Shown: piece by piece, positions 45,333-53,379 of the stretch | Numbering within the stretch: position 1 is the first letter of the stretch | How the letters are laid out: every line of letters begins with the position of its first letter | Origin: a virus | IMG/VR virus record: IMGVR_UViG_3300046028_009783 | Location: 1 to 56,380 of that record | Strand: one strand, 5' to 3' | DNA length: 56,380 bases | Made by a program: the position numbers and the translations under genes | Notes under the pieces: model-generated | Told to the model about the DNA's origin: nothing | Database searches by the model: none | The model's input: the letters and a program-made list of their open reading frames with translations, nothing else

Positions 45333-46757
45333 CTAATATATAAGAGGATGAACTAATTCTAAGGGCTCCAAATCTTCTATCATAAAGAATTCAAATGATT
45401 TTTTAGGTGTAAATTTTTCTAAAGTTAAATCAATATCTTTGATCACATTATTACACATCATACGAGCAGACATTCCTGATTCATCTGAAGTTACCCATTC
45501 TCTAGCGGCTTTACCATTCTCTTCTCTTTCTTCAGGAGATAATTCATAAGCTTGTTGAATAGCATTAGCTAAATCTCTAAAATCTAATCTATCATCCCAA
45601 ATATAAGGAGTTGTAGGTGAACCCACTAATGACATATTATTTGGGAATACTGGTATAGCCCATTTACCATGTTTTTTATAAGTACCGAAATGATTTGAAG
45701 GGAATTCAGGTGTAAAATCAATCCATTTACCATCTTCATCTTCAAATCTCATTTGATCTTGCATACCACCTGTTACATTAGCAATAACCATTCTACCTGC
45801 CATCATAGCTTCAGTTAACGCTAATCCCCATCCTTCATTTGAAGAAGGTAATACAGTCACATCAGCAATATTGTATAGATTATTTAGTTCAGCTGTATCA
45901 ATTCTTTGATCTGAAAAGAATATATTTGATTTTGGGCCAAATAATAATGTTTTAACTGCATCTAAATCTGTACCATTTCCATCTACAACTTGTGTATGTA
46001 ATACTAAAGCAATTTTATCTGCTTTTTCTTTAGGTAATGAATCTAAAAACATTTTGTGAGCAGCCATTAAATCACTAACACATTTTCTTCTAATGTTTCT
46101 TGAATTAAAAAACACTACAAAATCAAATTCTTTATCACCAAATAATTTTTTCTTAGTATTTTGTAATTGTGATTTATCTTCTATAGGGAAAAATTGTTTT
46201 TCATTAATTCCATGAGGTACATAAGAGATAAGTTTACCATCTGCTCTTTTACCTAAAACCATTTCATTGATGTTTTTAGTTTGTTTAGATATTGCTAACA
46301 ATGTATCACATGACTCATAAAAAGCTCTATTGTATAGAGGAGCAGGCAAGTCATCCCAAATGTTTAAATAAATCATTGGAATTTGCTTTCTTATTTCATT
46401 CTCAATAGCAAATAACCAATCATAATATCTTGGATCTGTAAAAAACATTAAACCATCAGGTTTTTCATTTTTCAACATATATCTTATTAAATCAGCATTA
46501 CCATATCCATTATTTGGGTAAATAACTACATCTGTATCTGTAAGTTCAGTTTCAGTATTAGTGGCTTGAGATAAATCTAATCTCTGTCCATGTTCAGGAT
46601 GATTAATAGCAGCTCCTATTATTACCCAATTGTAGTGGTGGGCAGTCCCTAAAACTATTTCTCGAGCCATTGTAGCAATACCCGAGTGCATTCTAATGTC
46701 ATCACAAATAAATAATATTTTTTTCCTTTGCTCTTTAGGTAGATAACCTTCTTTCAT
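45333..46757 (-). CDS. Family 4 glycosyltransferase
   Basis: 474 residues. The N-terminus (KILFICDDIRMHSGIATMAR) and the donor domain with FVVFFNSRNIRRKCVSDLMA, NLYNIADVTVLPSSNEGWGL and ALTEAMMAGRMVIANVTGG show a GT-B fold with the E-x7-E pattern. The G-E-G-W-G loop and the tail beyond residue 430 are unremarkable. First gene of the carbohydrate run (transcription order), 11 bases after the RHH gene. Confidence 0.88.
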   Translation of the reverse strand: MKEGYLPKEQRKKILFICDDIRMHSGIATMAREIVLGTAHHYNWVIIGAAINHPEHGQRLDLSQATNTETELTDTDVVIYPNNGYGNADLIRYMLKNEKPDGLMFFTDPRYYDWLFAIENEIRKQIPMIYLNIWDDLPAPLYNRAFYESCDTLLAISKQTKNINEMVLGKRADGKLISYVPHGINEKQFFPIEDKSQLQNTKKKLFGDKEFDFVVFFNSRNIRRKCVSDLMAAHKMFLDSLPKEKADKIALVLHTQVVDGNGTDLDAVKTLLFGPKSNIFFSDQRIDTAELNNLYNIADVTVLPSSNEGWGLALTEAMMAGRMVIANVTGGMQDQMRFEDEDGKWIDFTPEFPSNHFGTYKKHGKWAIPVFPNNMSLVGSPTTPYIWDDRLDFRDLANAIQQAYELSPEEREENGKAAREWVTSDESGMSARMMCNNVIKDIDLTLEKFTPKKSFEFFMIEDLEPLELVHPLIY

Positions 46758-46768
46758 AAACTAATTTG

Positions 46769-46957
46769 TTATTTTTCTAATTCTAGATTCATATGATTGT
46801 GAACTAATTTTTGGAACTCAGGGTCCGTTAAATACAGATGCATACATCTGTCTGCTAATTTTTGTAGAGAGAATTTGGTTTTAATTGTCTCTATTTTAAA
46901 TGCTTCAAAGATATCTTTATCTACCTTCACACTTGTTAATTGTTGATTTGTACTCAT
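46769..46957 (-). CDS. Ribbon-helix-helix-like small protein
   Basis: 62 residues. TSVKVDKDIFEAFKIETIKT followed by KFSLQKLADRCMHLYLTD has the strand-helix-helix order and spacing of Arc/MetJ/CopG proteins, with hydrophobic residues at the expected positions. Probably a dimeric DNA-binding regulator. Behind a late-type motif, ahead of the sugar genes, so it may control them or itself. Confidence 0.68.
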   Translation of the reverse strand: MSTNQQLTSVKVDKDIFEAFKIETIKTKFSLQKLADRCMHLYLTDPEFQKLVHNHMNLELEK

Positions 46958-46983
46958 GTTTTTAATGATTATTAGTTAATGTT

Positions 46984-46995
46984 ATATATAAATAT
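46984..46995 (-). promoter_or_regulatory. Late-type promoter motif
   Basis: Minus-strand TTAGTATATTTATATATAAC, about 27-38 bases before the ATG at 46957. It may drive the RHH gene and the glycosyltransferase run. Confidence 0.5.
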
Positions 46996-47003
46996 ACTAA
47001 TAT

Positions 47004-47975
47004 CTAATAAAATGCAAAGGATTTTTTAACTTCTTCATTCTTATCACATAAATCTGAGTTGTTAGAGTAAGGACAAAAATGACAGTTATGTTTGCTTGGT
47101 ACCTTTTCTAGTAGGGTTGGATTATAAGACCCTTCATCTGTAAACACTTGAGTCAAAAAACTCTCTAATAATTGTGTTGACTTATTTATCTTTACTTTAC
47201 CAGCTGCTGGTTTGAATTCTTGAATTCTTTTTTGAGGAAAATCCCCACCTTCATATACTTTTCTTCTAGTAATAAAATATTCTACTTCAATGTTATCAAT
47301 TGGAAAATTATATTGTTCTGCAAAGAATTTTTTGTAAAGAATTAATTGAGACATTTTAATGTCATCTTTCTTTTCTTTATCACCCCAACCTCTAGTTGAA
47401 GTTTTTATATCAAGAATTTTGATTGTATTAGTTGGCTCATGATAGAATACTACATCTATAAACCCATTAAATAAAACATTGTTTAGTTTTTTGATTGGAT
47501 TTAAAACAATAGGTACTTCACAACCTACTAAGTACCACCCACGTTTTGAAAAATAATTTCCTTTTTTCTTTTTAATATAATCTAAAATTTGAAGACCATC
47601 ATCACAAAATTCGGCTAATTCTGCAGGGTTTGAAAAGTGGATGTTTTTATTTTTAGTATAAAAATTCTTGTACTCTTCTCTCAATGCAGTTTTAAATTCA
47701 GTTTCAATATCTAATCTATCAGCCGCTGCTCCACTTTCATTGTAAAATACCGTTAGATAATGTTGAAGAGCACGATGTAAAGCCGTACCAAATACCGCAT
47801 GTATACTAGGTTCAAAAACCTTATACCCATCTCTATACTTCAAACCCCAATGATGAGGACAAGTTGAAAATATACTTAATTGAGAATAAGATACAGATTT
47901 ATGGTAAGCATAGTTTATCTCAGGTACAGTTATTTTTTGTAAGTCTTTTAATATTTTAGGGAGTTTTTTAACCAA
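47004..47975 (-). CDS. PD-(D/E)XK nuclease (Cas4/RecB-like)
   Basis: 323 residues. It begins SVSYSQLSIFSTCPHHWGLK and FGTALHRALQHYL (the RecB-like helical and metal-binding histidine region), then VFYHEPTNTIKILDIKTSTR, the D-x-K catalytic strand, and a C-terminal Cys cluster (CHFCPYSNNSDLCDKN) that may bind Fe-S or zinc together with CPHHW. Such enzymes are 5' exonucleases or repair nucleases; in phages they lie near replication genes, as here. Overlaps the DUF3310 gene by 8 bases. Confidence 0.85.
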   Translation of the reverse strand: MVKKLPKILKDLQKITVPEINYAYHKSVSYSQLSIFSTCPHHWGLKYRDGYKVFEPSIHAVFGTALHRALQHYLTVFYNESGAAADRLDIETEFKTALREEYKNFYTKNKNIHFSNPAELAEFCDDGLQILDYIKKKKGNYFSKRGWYLVGCEVPIVLNPIKKLNNVLFNGFIDVVFYHEPTNTIKILDIKTSTRGWGDKEKKDDIKMSQLILYKKFFAEQYNFPIDNIEVEYFITRRKVYEGGDFPQKRIQEFKPAAGKVKINKSTQLLESFLTQVFTDEGSYNPTLLEKVPSKHNCHFCPYSNNSDLCDKNEEVKKSFAFY

Positions 47976-48252
47976 GGTTTTTTCTGTTTTGGATTTCTCT
48001 ATCTAAATAAAATAAAGCTTTTTCTAAATCCTGAATAATATTGTCTTTTTTACCTGCTCTGGAAATGTATTTGAGTGTGTTACCTAAATTAAAACCTACT
48101 CCCCATGCTTCGATTACTTTAATAGCCTCGTATGGATTATCTTTACCTCCATAATGTTGAGGGTGGATTACTTGGTTATTATCATCTTCATCCATTGTAA
48201 CTATTACTTCTCTTGGATTCATTTCTTCAAATTTTTTTCTTGAGTCACTCAT
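47968..48252 (-). CDS. DUF3310 protein
   Basis: 94 residues. HPQHYGGKDNPYEAIKVIEA then FNLGNTLKYISRAGKKDNII and DLEKALFYLDREIQ is the DUF3310 signature common in phage genomes. The family is often annotated as nucleotide kinase-like, though this is not firmly established. Overlaps the gp62-like gene by 4 bases. Confidence 0.85.
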   Translation of the reverse strand: MSDSRKKFEEMNPREVIVTMDEDDNNQVIHPQHYGGKDNPYEAIKVIEAWGVGFNLGNTLKYISRAGKKDNIIQDLEKALFYLDREIQNRKNLG

Positions 48253-48674
48253 TTTAATAACTTTTTTATTTCTTTTTCTTCTTTACCTAACTGTTGTAAG
48301 ATTGCAATTATATCCTGTTGAGTTAGTATGTTACAGTAATCTAAAACCTCTCTAGTACTTATTTGAAAGTATTCAGATAGCAAACTTAGTACTTCTTTTA
48401 CGTACTGTTGTTTTGTTGGTTTTACATATTTGTTGAAGAATTTTTGTTTGGGTAAAGTTTTACAATAAAACTCATATAACCTTTGTTTTGGTAATTGGTG
48501 TTCTTGAATTTCAGCTACTAATTCGATATAATTAGGATTCATGGAGATAATTTTATTAATCATGAAATTGTTAAAGATCTCATGCTCCTCGTTCGAAAAC
48601 GAGGACCATGGCTCTTTATCATAGGACATTTGTTTTACCCAATCAAAAATACTTGATATTTTAATTTTGGTCAT
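48249..48674 (-). CDS. 62: Clamp-loader small subunit, gp62-like
   Basis: 141 residues, helical. The stretch SNEEHEIFNNFMINKIISMN followed by LPKQRLYEFYCKTLPKQKFF and YVKPTKQQYVKEV follows the pattern of gp62 proteins in marine T4-like phages (N-x-F-M-x-N-x-x-x-S-M near the start). In T4 one gp62 and four gp44 form the loader for the gp45 clamp. Its position two genes after gp44 fits the T4 order. Overlaps the 81-residue gene by 14 bases. Confidence 0.72.
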   Translation of the reverse strand: MTKIKISSIFDWVKQMSYDKEPWSSFSNEEHEIFNNFMINKIISMNPNYIELVAEIQEHQLPKQRLYEFYCKTLPKQKFFNKYVKPTKQQYVKEVLSLLSEYFQISTREVLDYCNILTQQDIIAILQQLGKEEKEIKKLLK

Positions 48675-48906
48675 CTTCTAAAATGAATTTGAATTCATCA
48701 GGTAAACCATCTTTTAAAACTTCACCTGTTTCTGGATCGTAGAATACTTGAATAGGTAATACATTATCTTCGTTAGTACCTGTAATAAATTTAGATACTT
48801 TTCTTAGTAAGTATCCTTGATGCCAAATTTTACCGCCAGCGGCAGTTAAAATTGGGGTTGTTTTGCTTAAATCTAAGCTCATTTGTGGTTGTTGTTGATC
48901 TTCCAT
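48661..48906 (-). CDS. Unknown small protein between gp44 and gp62
   Basis: 81 residues with TTPILTAAGGKIWHQGYLLR and LPIQVFYDPETGEVLKDGLP. A small beta domain is likely. It is inserted between the two clamp-loader genes, with 3 bases to gp44, so it may be a replisome accessory or virion protein; nothing decides this. Confidence 0.7.
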   Translation of the reverse strand: MEDQQQPQMSLDLSKTTPILTAAGGKIWHQGYLLRKVSKFITGTNEDNVLPIQVFYDPETGEVLKDGLPDEFKFILEDDQN

Positions 48907-48909
48907 CTT

Positions 48910-49821
48910 TTATTTAGTTGTTAATAATTTACTTATAGCTCCCATAAAACATATCTCTTTGTCTGGGGAGTTTATACTCTTATGTTGGTAATCTGCTATT
49001 ACAAGAGTAGCAATTGATGAATCTGTAAATTCATCTGCTCGCTCAAATAACACTCTATATAACTCATTGTAATCTCTAATATTAGAATCCATTACTAACT
49101 GTCTTATAGTAGTAAAATTCTTAACATTTTTGGTTTTAAGTAATTCTATTACTTGATCTGATGTTTGTTTGAAATTAGTAATAGTTCTACTTTCTACTAA
49201 TTCACCATTTTTAAGAGAAGATTGTAGTAAGTTTAAGGTTTTTCTAATATCGGGATAAGTTTGTTTAACAATTCTTACTATATCAGCTTTAGTATAAGTA
49301 ATTTTTTCTAAATCTAGAATTTCAACACATTTAAATGCTACATCCTGCATTGATGGAGGAGTTAATTCAAATATTACTGTTCTAGATTGAATGGGATCAA
49401 TTATACGTTCAATGTAATTGCAAGTAAAAACAAAACGAGTATTTAAACTGTATGTTTCAATTATATTACGAAGTGCTGCTTGAGCGTTTATTGTTAAGAA
49501 ATCTGCTTCATCCATTATAACCACTTTTTGTGGTTTAAAACTAGCTGCTGAAGCAAATGATTTTACCTTATCTCTAATAGTATCAATACCATTTTCATCA
49601 GAACAATTAATGTATAATGAATCACAATCAATATTATTGATAATTAATTTGGCTGCAGTAGTTTTACCTGTTCCAGCTCCTCCTGTTAGTAATAAGTGAG
49701 GAATATCATTAGAATCAATCCATTGTTGTAATGATGATTTAAAATCTTCATTACCGATGTATCCTTCTAAGGTATCAGGACGATATTTCTCTGTAAATAA
49801 GGTGTGTTTTTTATTGAACAT
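48910..49821 (-). CDS. 44: Clamp-loader ATPase subunit, gp44-like
   Basis: 303 residues, AAA+ ATPase of the RFC/gp44 group: N-terminal TEKYRPDTLEGYIGN, Walker A GGAGTGKTT (residues 47-55), Walker B VVIMDEAD (100-107), sensor 1 in FVFTCNYIERII, and the S-R arginine finger in IQSRTVIFEL. It loads the gp45 sliding clamp with ATP. Length is close to T4 gp44 (319). Follows GroEL after a hairpin terminator. Confidence 0.94.
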   Translation of the reverse strand: MFNKKHTLFTEKYRPDTLEGYIGNEDFKSSLQQWIDSNDIPHLLLTGGAGTGKTTAAKLIINNIDCDSLYINCSDENGIDTIRDKVKSFASAASFKPQKVVIMDEADFLTINAQAALRNIIETYSLNTRFVFTCNYIERIIDPIQSRTVIFELTPPSMQDVAFKCVEILDLEKITYTKADIVRIVKQTYPDIRKTLNLLQSSLKNGELVESRTITNFKQTSDQVIELLKTKNVKNFTTIRQLVMDSNIRDYNELYRVLFERADEFTDSSIATLVIADYQHKSINSPDKEICFMGAISKLLTTK

Positions 49822-49837
49822 AACTTTTATAATATAA

Positions 49838-49857
49838 GACTCCCCTTTCGGGGAGCC
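49838..49857 (-). terminator. Terminator between GroEL and gp44
   Basis: GCTCCCC-GAAA-GGGGAGT with a stable tetraloop and TCTTATATT after it on the minus strand, 8 bases after the GroEL stop. gp44 must therefore be read by leakage or by a start in the 40-base gap, where no clear promoter motif is seen. Confidence 0.65.
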
Positions 49858-49864
49858 TAATTTA

Positions 49865-51505
49865 TTACATCATCCCTTGCATAGGATTGATTTCTTCTTT
49901 TTTATCTTCTTTTTTCTCGTAAATTACAGATTCGGTTGTTAGGATTGTACCTGCAACTGAAGCTGCATTTTCTAAAGCAATACGAGTTACTTTTTTAGGA
50001 TCGATAATACCTGCTTTTTTAAAGTCCATTGTTGATAAGTCTTTATAGTTAAGACCATCCCAATTGCTTCCGTTTTCTGAATCTGTTAGTTTAGAACCTA
50101 AGTATTGAACTTCTACAATATCATGACCTGCATTAGTTAGAATTTTTTGGAATGGAGAAGCAACTGCTCTATAAACGATTTTCTTACCTAAAACAAAATC
50201 ATGAGATCCTTCAAAAGTAATAGATTTTCTAGCATATAATAAAGCTGTTCCACCACCAATTACAATCCCTTCTTCTAAAGCGGCTTTTGTAGCAAATAAA
50301 GCATCTTCTACTCTATCTTTTTTCTCTTTGATTTCTAATTCACTATTACCACCTACATTAATAATAGCTACACCACCAATCATTTTACCTAAACGCTCTT
50401 GTAATTTTTCTTTTTCAAATGGTGAACCTGCGTCATCAATTTGTTTTTTAATTTCTTGAGCTCTGGTTTCAATTGCTTCTTCTGATCCTTTACCATCAAC
50501 AATTGTTGTTTTATCTTTACCAATTGTAGCGGTACGAGAATTACCTAGACATTGTTTTAAGGTGTTAACATCAATTTTATCTAGTTTATGACCTTTATCT
50601 TTAGACAAAACTTGACCACCTGTAATAGTAGCTAAATCCTCTAAAGCCATTGTTCTACGATCTCCAAATTCAGGTGCTTTAACTGCTACTACATTTACAA
50701 TACCTCTCATTTTATTAACGATAGACACGGCTAATGCTTCTCCATCAACGTCTTCTGCTACTACTAATAGTGCTCGTTTTTCAGTGTTGGCTAATGTTAA
50801 AGCTGGTACTAATTCGTTTACTGAAGTGATTCTACCATTGTATATTAAGATATAAGGATTATCTAATATAGCAGTCATAGTATTGTTATCGGTTACAAAA
50901 TATGGTGATTTATAACCTCTATCAAATTGCATACCTTCAACAATTTCAAGTGAAGTTTCACCTGATTTTGATTCCTCGATAGCTACAATTCCATCTCTAC
51001 CTACTTTTTCTAAAGCAGTAGCAATTAAATTACCAATTTCTTCATCATTGTTACCTGAAATAGTAGCAACTTCTTTGATTTGTTGGTTATCGGAAATGTC
51101 TTCTGTTAGATTATTAAGAGCTGTTTTAAGTTCTTCTACAGCTGCATCAATACCTTTTTTAATTTCAACTGCGTTTTGTCCTGCATTAACATGCTTTAAA
51201 CCTTCTTCCAAGATAGCGTATGTTAATAAGGTACTTGTAGTTGTACCATCACCTACTTCATTAGCTGATTTAATTGATACTTTTTGTACTAATTCTGCTC
51301 CTGTTGATTCAATTGGATCTTCTAATTCTTTAAAGGCTTTAGCGACAGTTACACCATCTTTGGTTACTGTTAATTGACCATAATCTCCTTTAATTAATAC
51401 TGTTCTACCTGCGGGTCCTAAGGTAGAGGATACACTATCATTAAGTTTTTTAACTCCTGATAGTAATTTTGATTTTAATTCTGTTCCGAATGCTGTTTCT
51501 GTCAT
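49865..51505 (-). CDS. groEL: Phage-encoded GroEL chaperonin
   Basis: 546 residues, full length. The start SSTLGPAGRTVLIKG and TKDGVTVAK (D50) form the equatorial ATP site, GDGTTTSTLL (85-94) holds the second catalytic-type aspartate region, and KDRVEDALFATKAALEEG (about 387-404) contains the ATP-hydrolysing aspartate (D398 in E. coli). The apical segment YKSPYFVTDN is present. The usual GGM tail is replaced by NPMQGMM. All needed residues are visible, so it is probably an active folding machine with the GroES next to it. Confidence 0.96.
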   Translation of the reverse strand: MTETAFGTELKSKLLSGVKKLNDSVSSTLGPAGRTVLIKGDYGQLTVTKDGVTVAKAFKELEDPIESTGAELVQKVSIKSANEVGDGTTTSTLLTYAILEEGLKHVNAGQNAVEIKKGIDAAVEELKTALNNLTEDISDNQQIKEVATISGNNDEEIGNLIATALEKVGRDGIVAIEESKSGETSLEIVEGMQFDRGYKSPYFVTDNNTMTAILDNPYILIYNGRITSVNELVPALTLANTEKRALLVVAEDVDGEALAVSIVNKMRGIVNVVAVKAPEFGDRRTMALEDLATITGGQVLSKDKGHKLDKIDVNTLKQCLGNSRTATIGKDKTTIVDGKGSEEAIETRAQEIKKQIDDAGSPFEKEKLQERLGKMIGGVAIINVGGNSELEIKEKKDRVEDALFATKAALEEGIVIGGGTALLYARKSITFEGSHDFVLGKKIVYRAVASPFQKILTNAGHDIVEVQYLGSKLTDSENGSNWDGLNYKDLSTMDFKKAGIIDPKKVTRIALENAASVAGTILTTESVIYEKKEDKKEEINPMQGMM

Positions 51506-51507
51506 GA

Positions 51508-51801
51508 TTAGTCTTCTATAACTGATAAAATATCATTTTGGTTAGCGATTAAGTAATCTTCTCCTTCTAATTTAACTTTATGAACTCCCATTGGTGGTAA
51601 TACAACTTTCATTCCTGTTTTTAAGTCCATAGGAGCAAATTCCCCTTTACTGTAATTATAAACTTGGGATACTGCTAATATTTCTCCCATAATTGGTTTT
51701 TCATTTCCCATATCAGGAATGATAATGTTACCCACCATCATTTCTGATTCTTCCATGGGTTTTAGAATAACATTGCCGTTTCTCGGCTTTAATTTACTCA
51801 T
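51508..51801 (-). CDS. groES: Phage-encoded GroES co-chaperonin
   Basis: 97 residues. LKPRNGNVILKPMEESEMMV with the mobile loop (MMVGNIIIPDMG) and GEILAVSQV, then VVLPPMGVHKVKLEGEDYLI follow the cpn10 order. Compared with E. coli GroES there is an insertion of several residues after the second strand (YNYSKGEFAPMDL). It lies 2 bases before GroEL and overlaps the 98-residue gene by 4 bases. Confidence 0.92.
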   Translation of the reverse strand: MSKLKPRNGNVILKPMEESEMMVGNIIIPDMGNEKPIMGEILAVSQVYNYSKGEFAPMDLKTGMKVVLPPMGVHKVKLEGEDYLIANQNDILSVIED

Positions 51802-52094
51802 AGTGTAATTGAATTGGTTAAATTGTTAAAATTAATTTCTACTGCTTTAGCATACTCTTTAATAGTATATTTAGAGGTATCTAAAGCTTGTTGTTTTGAA
51901 ATAGAAAATAATGCTGAGGAGAGTTTAGTGAAATAACCATAAGGTTTTTCTGATTGAGTTGTTGGGTCAATTAGAACCACATTGTAACAACCTTCATCAA
52001 TAATAATCTTATAGTCTCCTAAAGCAGGATCCTCAATCATTGATCTTTTCTTAATTGTGCCTTTTTGTCGGCCTTTAAAATTTACATTTGCCAT
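51798..52094 (-). CDS. Unknown small protein ahead of GroES
   Basis: 98 residues: MANVNFKGRQKGTIKKRSMI is basic, then DYKIIIDEGCYNVVLIDPTT and YFTKLSSALFSISKQQALDT form an alpha/beta unit. Not recognised. It opens the chaperonin operon behind an early-type promoter, so the chaperonins may already be made early. Confidence 0.7.
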   Translation of the reverse strand: MANVNFKGRQKGTIKKRSMIEDPALGDYKIIIDEGCYNVVLIDPTTQSEKPYGYFTKLSSALFSISKQQALDTSKYTIKEYAKAVEINFNNLTNSITL

Positions 52095-52110
52095 AACTTT
52101 TTTTATTTGT

Positions 52111-52146
52111 TTCGTATAATATACGAAAAAATTTTTGGGTATCCAA
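52111..52146 (-). promoter_or_regulatory. Early promoter, TTGG class, palindromic core
   Basis: TTGG-N15-TTCGTATATTATACGAA, upstream of the 98-residue gene, GroES and GroEL. The core is the arms TTCGTATA / TATACGAA around one base, so a second polymerase could also read the plus strand. Confidence 0.7.
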
Positions 52147-52175
52147 ACAAAACTTAACCTAAGGGCGTAAGGTTA

Positions 52176-52583
52176 TTATTTTATTTTTATAGTTTTGGGT
52201 TTTGCTTTTTCAGCAATAGGGATAGAAATTTCTAGCAAACCATTTTCTAGTTTTGCTAACGCTAAAGATAAGTCATATTTAGCTGAAATTTTGTAACCTA
52301 AACTAAAGGATTTTTTAGATAATCCTCTATGAATTGTTCCAGGATGAAGTTCTTTTTCTTCTTCTGGTTTATCATAACTGATTTTTAGAATATCATCTTC
52401 GATATCTACTGTAACATCGTCTTTAGTAAGACCAGTACATGCTACTTCAAAGTAAAGTCCTGCAGCGTCGGAAAAGATATTTAAGGGGTGAGGTTGTTTT
52501 GTGGTTGCTGCTGAACCGTATCCACTTGTTGGGTAAAAGAAATTGTGGAATAGAATGTCAAATTCATTAAAGTTTGTACTCAT
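52176..52583 (-). CDS. Small heat-shock protein, Hsp20 family
   Basis: 135 residues. The alpha-crystallin core is visible: FEVACTGLTKDDVTVDIEDD, KISYDKPEEEKELH, RGLSKKSFSLGYKI and AKLENGLLEISIPIAEKAKP, ending with a basic I-x-I-like tail (KTIKIK). Hsp20 proteins bind unfolded proteins without ATP and pass them to GroEL systems. T4-like phages, notably of cyanobacteria, also carry Hsp20. It has its own late-type motif. Confidence 0.93.
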   Translation of the reverse strand: MSTNFNEFDILFHNFFYPTSGYGSAATTKQPHPLNIFSDAAGLYFEVACTGLTKDDVTVDIEDDILKISYDKPEEEKELHPGTIHRGLSKKSFSLGYKISAKYDLSLALAKLENGLLEISIPIAEKAKPKTIKIK

Positions 52584-52644
52584 ATTGATTTACGTTTTGT
52601 GAGTGCTTTTGCTACTCGTTATTAATTGCCCTTAGGTCATTTGT

Positions 52645-52655
52645 CATAAATATTA
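52645..52655 (-). promoter_or_regulatory. Late-type promoter motif
   Basis: Minus-strand AGTAATAATATTTATGAC about 62-72 bases before the Hsp20 ATG at 52583, overlapping the end of the gp45 gene. Confidence 0.45.
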
Positions 52656-53378
52656 TTACTCATGTAAAGCCACAAGAAAATATTCAGATTTTACACCTTC
52701 TTCTTCTAAATTAATTTTTAATAAACCATCTTTATAAAGATATGCTTTACCAACTGAATCTTTATTTACAGATACTATTTCTCTGAAGTTATTAGCACTA
52801 AATGCTACTGATTTTATGTGATTAGTAATATTGCCGGGTTCAGAAAAATTTACTTTATTTGAGTAAGATGATTTTTCCCCAATTATAAAACCAACAACAT
52901 CCTCTTTTTGGAAATCTTTAGTTATTCCAATCTCAAAACGAGGTGGTTTATCTAGTGCATTGTGTGCTTTAATATATTTTTGAGTAAAATCAAAATTAAT
53001 ATCAAATTCTAAATCATGTGGGGGTAAATTTGGGGCTACACCTGGATCCTGAATTAATCCTAAATCACTTAAATTATAAGATAAATCAAATTGGTTATCA
53101 CTAATATGAAGTTTTAAAAAGTGATTACCTTGTTTTTCTAACTTTAATTCAATGTAATCGTTTGTAATATTAAGTAATTTAAGCAATTGACCAGTATTAA
53201 AAATACCAATCTCGCAGTCTTCTAACGTTATAGGCGCAGTAATTTCTCCAATACAATCCTTGTTATCGACTGCAAATTTAATGTGAGCTTCGTTGTTTTT
53301 AACCTTAAATTTAACCTGAGATGTTAGTCCGTTTAAGTAGAAACTTTCAATTATTTGTGCTAATATTTTTTTATCCAT
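52656..53378 (-). CDS. 45: Sliding clamp, gp45-like
   Basis: 240 residues. The first domain (FYLNGLTSQVKFKVKNNEAH, then CEIGIFNTGQLLKLLNIT) and the second (KIN-type ending with AYLYKDGLLKINLEEE) have the beta-alpha-beta units of gp45 trimers. Length is close to T4 gp45 (228). It tethers the polymerase and, in T4, also activates late transcription together with gp55 and gp33, so gp45 and gp55 here may do the same. It follows the polymerase C-terminal gene by 1 base. Confidence 0.87.
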   Translation of the reverse strand: MDKKILAQIIESFYLNGLTSQVKFKVKNNEAHIKFAVDNKDCIGEITAPITLEDCEIGIFNTGQLLKLLNITNDYIELKLEKQGNHFLKLHISDNQFDLSYNLSDLGLIQDPGVAPNLPPHDLEFDINFDFTQKYIKAHNALDKPPRFEIGITKDFQKEDVVGFIIGEKSSYSNKVNFSEPGNITNHIKSVAFSANNFREIVSVNKDSVGKAYLYKDGLLKINLEEEGVKSEYFLVALHE

Positions 53379-53379
53379 T

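Noticed and set aside
51048-51377. 109-codon plus-strand frame within GroEL
   Set aside because: Antisense shadow of a strongly conserved coding sequence.
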